DNA of 14,966 bases, taken from the NCBI GenBank assembly GCA_003446735.1, contig DMCJ01000170.1, positions 1-14,966 of the forward strand, in the 5' to 3' direction. The position numbers and the translations under genes are program-made. The DNA comes from Lachnospiraceae bacterium (GTDB lineage: Bacteria > Bacillota > Clostridia > Lachnospirales > Lachnospiraceae). Below are positions 13,614 to 14,966 of the stretch, in pieces (within the stretch, counting starts at the first letter, position 1; each line of letters begins with the position of its first letter). Below the pieces are notes generated by a model, which did not search any database, was not told the origin of the DNA, and was given only the letters and a program-made list of their open reading frames with translations.

Positions 13614-14546
13614 TCAGACAAAAGATATTACCTCCTGCTCCGGCTTTTTTGTTTTAGTTATGTTAACCGCTCGCAGCACCGGCCCCTCTTTCCCGTACTG
13701 CTCGAAATATTCATTTGCATATTCGGCCTTGACCTTTATCCATTCCTGATCCTTAAGCTCATCGGCCTTATCGTACTTACATGCATATCCGAGGAATGCC
13801 ATATCCTCGGCGCAGCATGTCATCGCCATCCTTCCGGGAACGAAATATCCTTTCGGAAATCCCTTCGGATGCATGACCATGGCTGTAAATTCCAGGGTCT
13901 TTCCCGCATATCTTTCGGGATTGTCGATCGCATCAAGATAAAAGAATCCGTAGCCCATATCGTCAAGCGCGATATTGTCCTTTTTGACATCGTAGGGAAG
14001 GTCTTCTTCCAAAGTCACGTTTATCTCTCCCTGCGAATCCTCGAATATGATCTCGGCACTCTGGTTAAGTGCCATGATATTCCTTTTATAGGAGGCGATC
14101 TTATCCTTTATATCATCGCATCTGTTCATGACGATGAGCTCGGAATTCCTGATCTGCTCGGCAACGAGCGATTTCATGTTGGTAAAGTATGAAGCGAAAG
14201 TGATACCGTTTATCATGGTTATCTGCTGCTCCACCTTCCAGTGCCAGGGGAATTTAACGTTCTTTAAAAGCCACATCCCGTTAAATTCGATGACGATCCT
14301 CTGAGGCTTATGCTTCTTTTCAAGCTCTATGAGATTCTTTGAGGTAAAATCCTCTTCGTCTTCAATTATCTCACAAACGGTCCTTGATGCCTTAAGGAGA
14401 TTGGGATCATATTCATTCTCCCCTTCTTCGCACAGTAAGAGCAGCGTCGTGCCGTTTGTCTGAAAATATTGCTGGCTTAAAGTATAGGTTATAAATTCTG
14501 TCTTTCCGCTGTCCAGAAAACCATTAATTATGTAAACCGGTATCAT
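13614..14546 (-). CDS. G3E (CobW-like) GTPase fused to a DUF1980/YcgQ-like domain
   Basis: 310 aa. The N-terminal GTPase domain has P-loop GFLDSGKT (9-16), the G3E-type EFNG (87-90) in IVIEFNGMW, and the guanine motif NRCD (141-144). The CxCC metal motif of COG0523 chaperones is missing; only Cys39 lies there (LCEEGENEYD). Instead of the usual CobW C-terminal domain, residues about 205-310 resemble the C-terminal domain of the YcgQ/DUF1980 (TIGR03943) family: GKTLEFTAMVMHP, FVPGRMAMTCCAEDMAFLGY with Cys244-Cys245, EWIKVKAEY, and a final GPVLRAV strand. COG0523 GTPases act in metal delivery; DUF1980 proteins pair with putative permeases. ATG 14546 has GAGG 10 nt upstream and follows the other GTPase gene by 36 bp. 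Probably cytoplasmic; the partner protein is unknown. Confidence 0.78.
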   Translation of the reverse strand: MIPVYIINGFLDSGKTEFITYTLSQQYFQTNGTTLLLLCEEGENEYDPNLLKASRTVCEIIEDEEDFTSKNLIELEKKHKPQRIVIEFNGMWLLKNVKFPWHWKVEQQITMINGITFASYFTNMKSLVAEQIRNSELIVMNRCDDIKDKIASYKRNIMALNQSAEIIFEDSQGEINVTLEEDLPYDVKKDNIALDDMGYGFFYLDAIDNPERYAGKTLEFTAMVMHPKGFPKGYFVPGRMAMTCCAEDMAFLGYACKYDKADELKDQEWIKVKAEYANEYFEQYGKEGPVLRAVNITKTKKPEQEVISFV

Positions 14547-14582
14547 TTTATGTAAACCTCGCGATCCGTATCGGGATCATTA

Positions 14583-14966
14583 TCATGAAAACAGTTTCTT
14601 AACTTCTTCCTCTTTTATCCCGGCTCCGATAACACATATCTTTCCGGTAACTTCGCTCGCGCCTTCCCTTACTTCAAATTCCTCGGGAACATAGTCAAAG
14701 TGAAGGAATCTGTCTCCGTCTGTGGGAAGCATGCCCTTTGCCCTAAGCACGTTTCCGAATCTTTCCTCATCATCAAGGCTCTTTAATATCTCTTCGAGTT
14801 TCTCTTTTGTATAATGAGTATTTGTCTCTATTCCTATGCTGTCAAACACCTCATCTGCGTGATGATGGTGATGATCATGATCATGGTGATGATGACCGCA
14901 GCTGCATACACCGTTCTCGTCATATTCATGATGATGCTCATGTTCGTGGTCATGGTCATGATGATG
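14583..14966 (-). CDS. COG0523/CobW-type metallochaperone GTPase, C-terminal part (5' end off window)
   Basis: The frame stays open to the right edge, giving 127 residues. The first 39 are His-rich, with two clusters of His/Asp/Glu (HHHDHDHEHEHHH and HHHHDHDHHHHH) around a VCSCG motif, a likely zinc or nickel store or sensor loop. The rest fits the CobW C-terminal domain: YTKEKLEEILKSL, VLRAKGMLPTDGDRFLHFDY, and a final GKICVIGAGIKEEEVKKLF strand and helix. The GTP-binding motifs lie beyond the edge. It is 36 bp upstream of the second GTPase and probably co-transcribed with it. Such His-rich GTPases are usually tied to zinc limitation; the metal here is inferred. Confidence 0.82.
   Translation of the reverse strand, partial: HHHDHDHEHEHHHEYDENGVCSCGHHHHDHDHHHHHADEVFDSIGIETNTHYTKEKLEEILKSLDDEERFGNVLRAKGMLPTDGDRFLHFDYVPEEFEVREGASEVTGKICVIGAGIKEEEVKKLFS
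14850..14966. repeat. His-codon-rich low-complexity stretch
   Basis: ATG and ATGATC-rich sequence (for example 14862-14892 and 14926-14966) that reads as CAT/CAC/GAT codons on the minus strand, encoding the metal-binding His clusters of the COG0523 GTPase. It is coding low complexity rather than an independent element. Confidence 0.7.

Noticed and set aside
13500..14192. 230-codon plus-strand open frame opposite the GTPase/DUF1980 gene
   Set aside because: Antisense to a gene with clear GTPase motifs; the hypothetical product has no recognisable features.
14850..14966. ATG-rich microsatellite as an independent repeat or regulatory element
   Set aside because: It is in frame with the GTPase C-terminal domain and encodes a His-rich metal loop common in COG0523 proteins.

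Overview
The window looks like chromosomal DNA from a Clostridia member, probably Lachnospiraceae. The grounds are strong Gram-positive Shine-Dalgarno sequences, moderate GC, tightly packed operons, and families typical of that group: a stand-alone CarD-like protein, a fused membrane/spermidine-synthase protein, and an XrtG/Firmicu-CTERM locus. Almost everything is on the minus strand. One AraC-type regulator on the plus strand sits between two minus-strand operons. No RNA genes, insertion sequences, phage genes or CRISPR arrays were seen.

Left operon (1-4196, read right to left): a MurD-family Mur ligase, a membrane-fused spermidine-synthase-like protein, a CarD-like regulator, and a ThrH-type HAD phosphatase that runs off the left edge. 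Upstream of it lies a gene-free stretch of about 540 bp (4197-4734). It carries back-to-back promoters whose -35 boxes overlap: one for the AraC gene to the right, one for the Mur ligase operon to the left through a long, possibly structured leader.

Right operon (5625 to beyond 14966, read right to left): a COG0523/CobW-type GTPase with a His-rich stretch (cut by the right edge), and a second G3E GTPase fused to a DUF1980/YcgQ-like domain. Then follows the core of the window, a complete exosortase-G (XrtG) locus: a 1013-aa protein with a 6-pyruvoyl-tetrahydropterin-synthase-like (PTPS) domain fused to a polytopic membrane region; one secreted substrate with a Firmicu-CTERM-type C-terminal sorting signal; XrtG itself with its Cys/Arg/His triad; a processive-type family 2 glycosyltransferase; a membrane sensor with a degenerate GGDEF domain; a small PTPS-like protein; and an unrecognised 105-aa protein. 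Starts and stops mostly overlap by 4-29 bp, so the genes are probably co-transcribed and translationally coupled.

Working model (inference): the GT2 enzyme, perhaps with the PTPS/membrane fusion, makes or exports a surface glycan; XrtG processes or joins the single Firmicu-CTERM protein at the membrane; the GGDEF-like protein gives signal control. Both PTPS domains keep the three zinc-binding histidines but lack the catalytic Cys and Asp-His pair, so they look like metal-binding scaffolds rather than pterin enzymes. The two GTPases just upstream may supply metal.

Other points of note: 9-bp minisatellites inside two genes of the left operon, a Mur ligase with a divergent C-terminal substrate motif, and convergent genes whose stop codons overlap in a TTAA.
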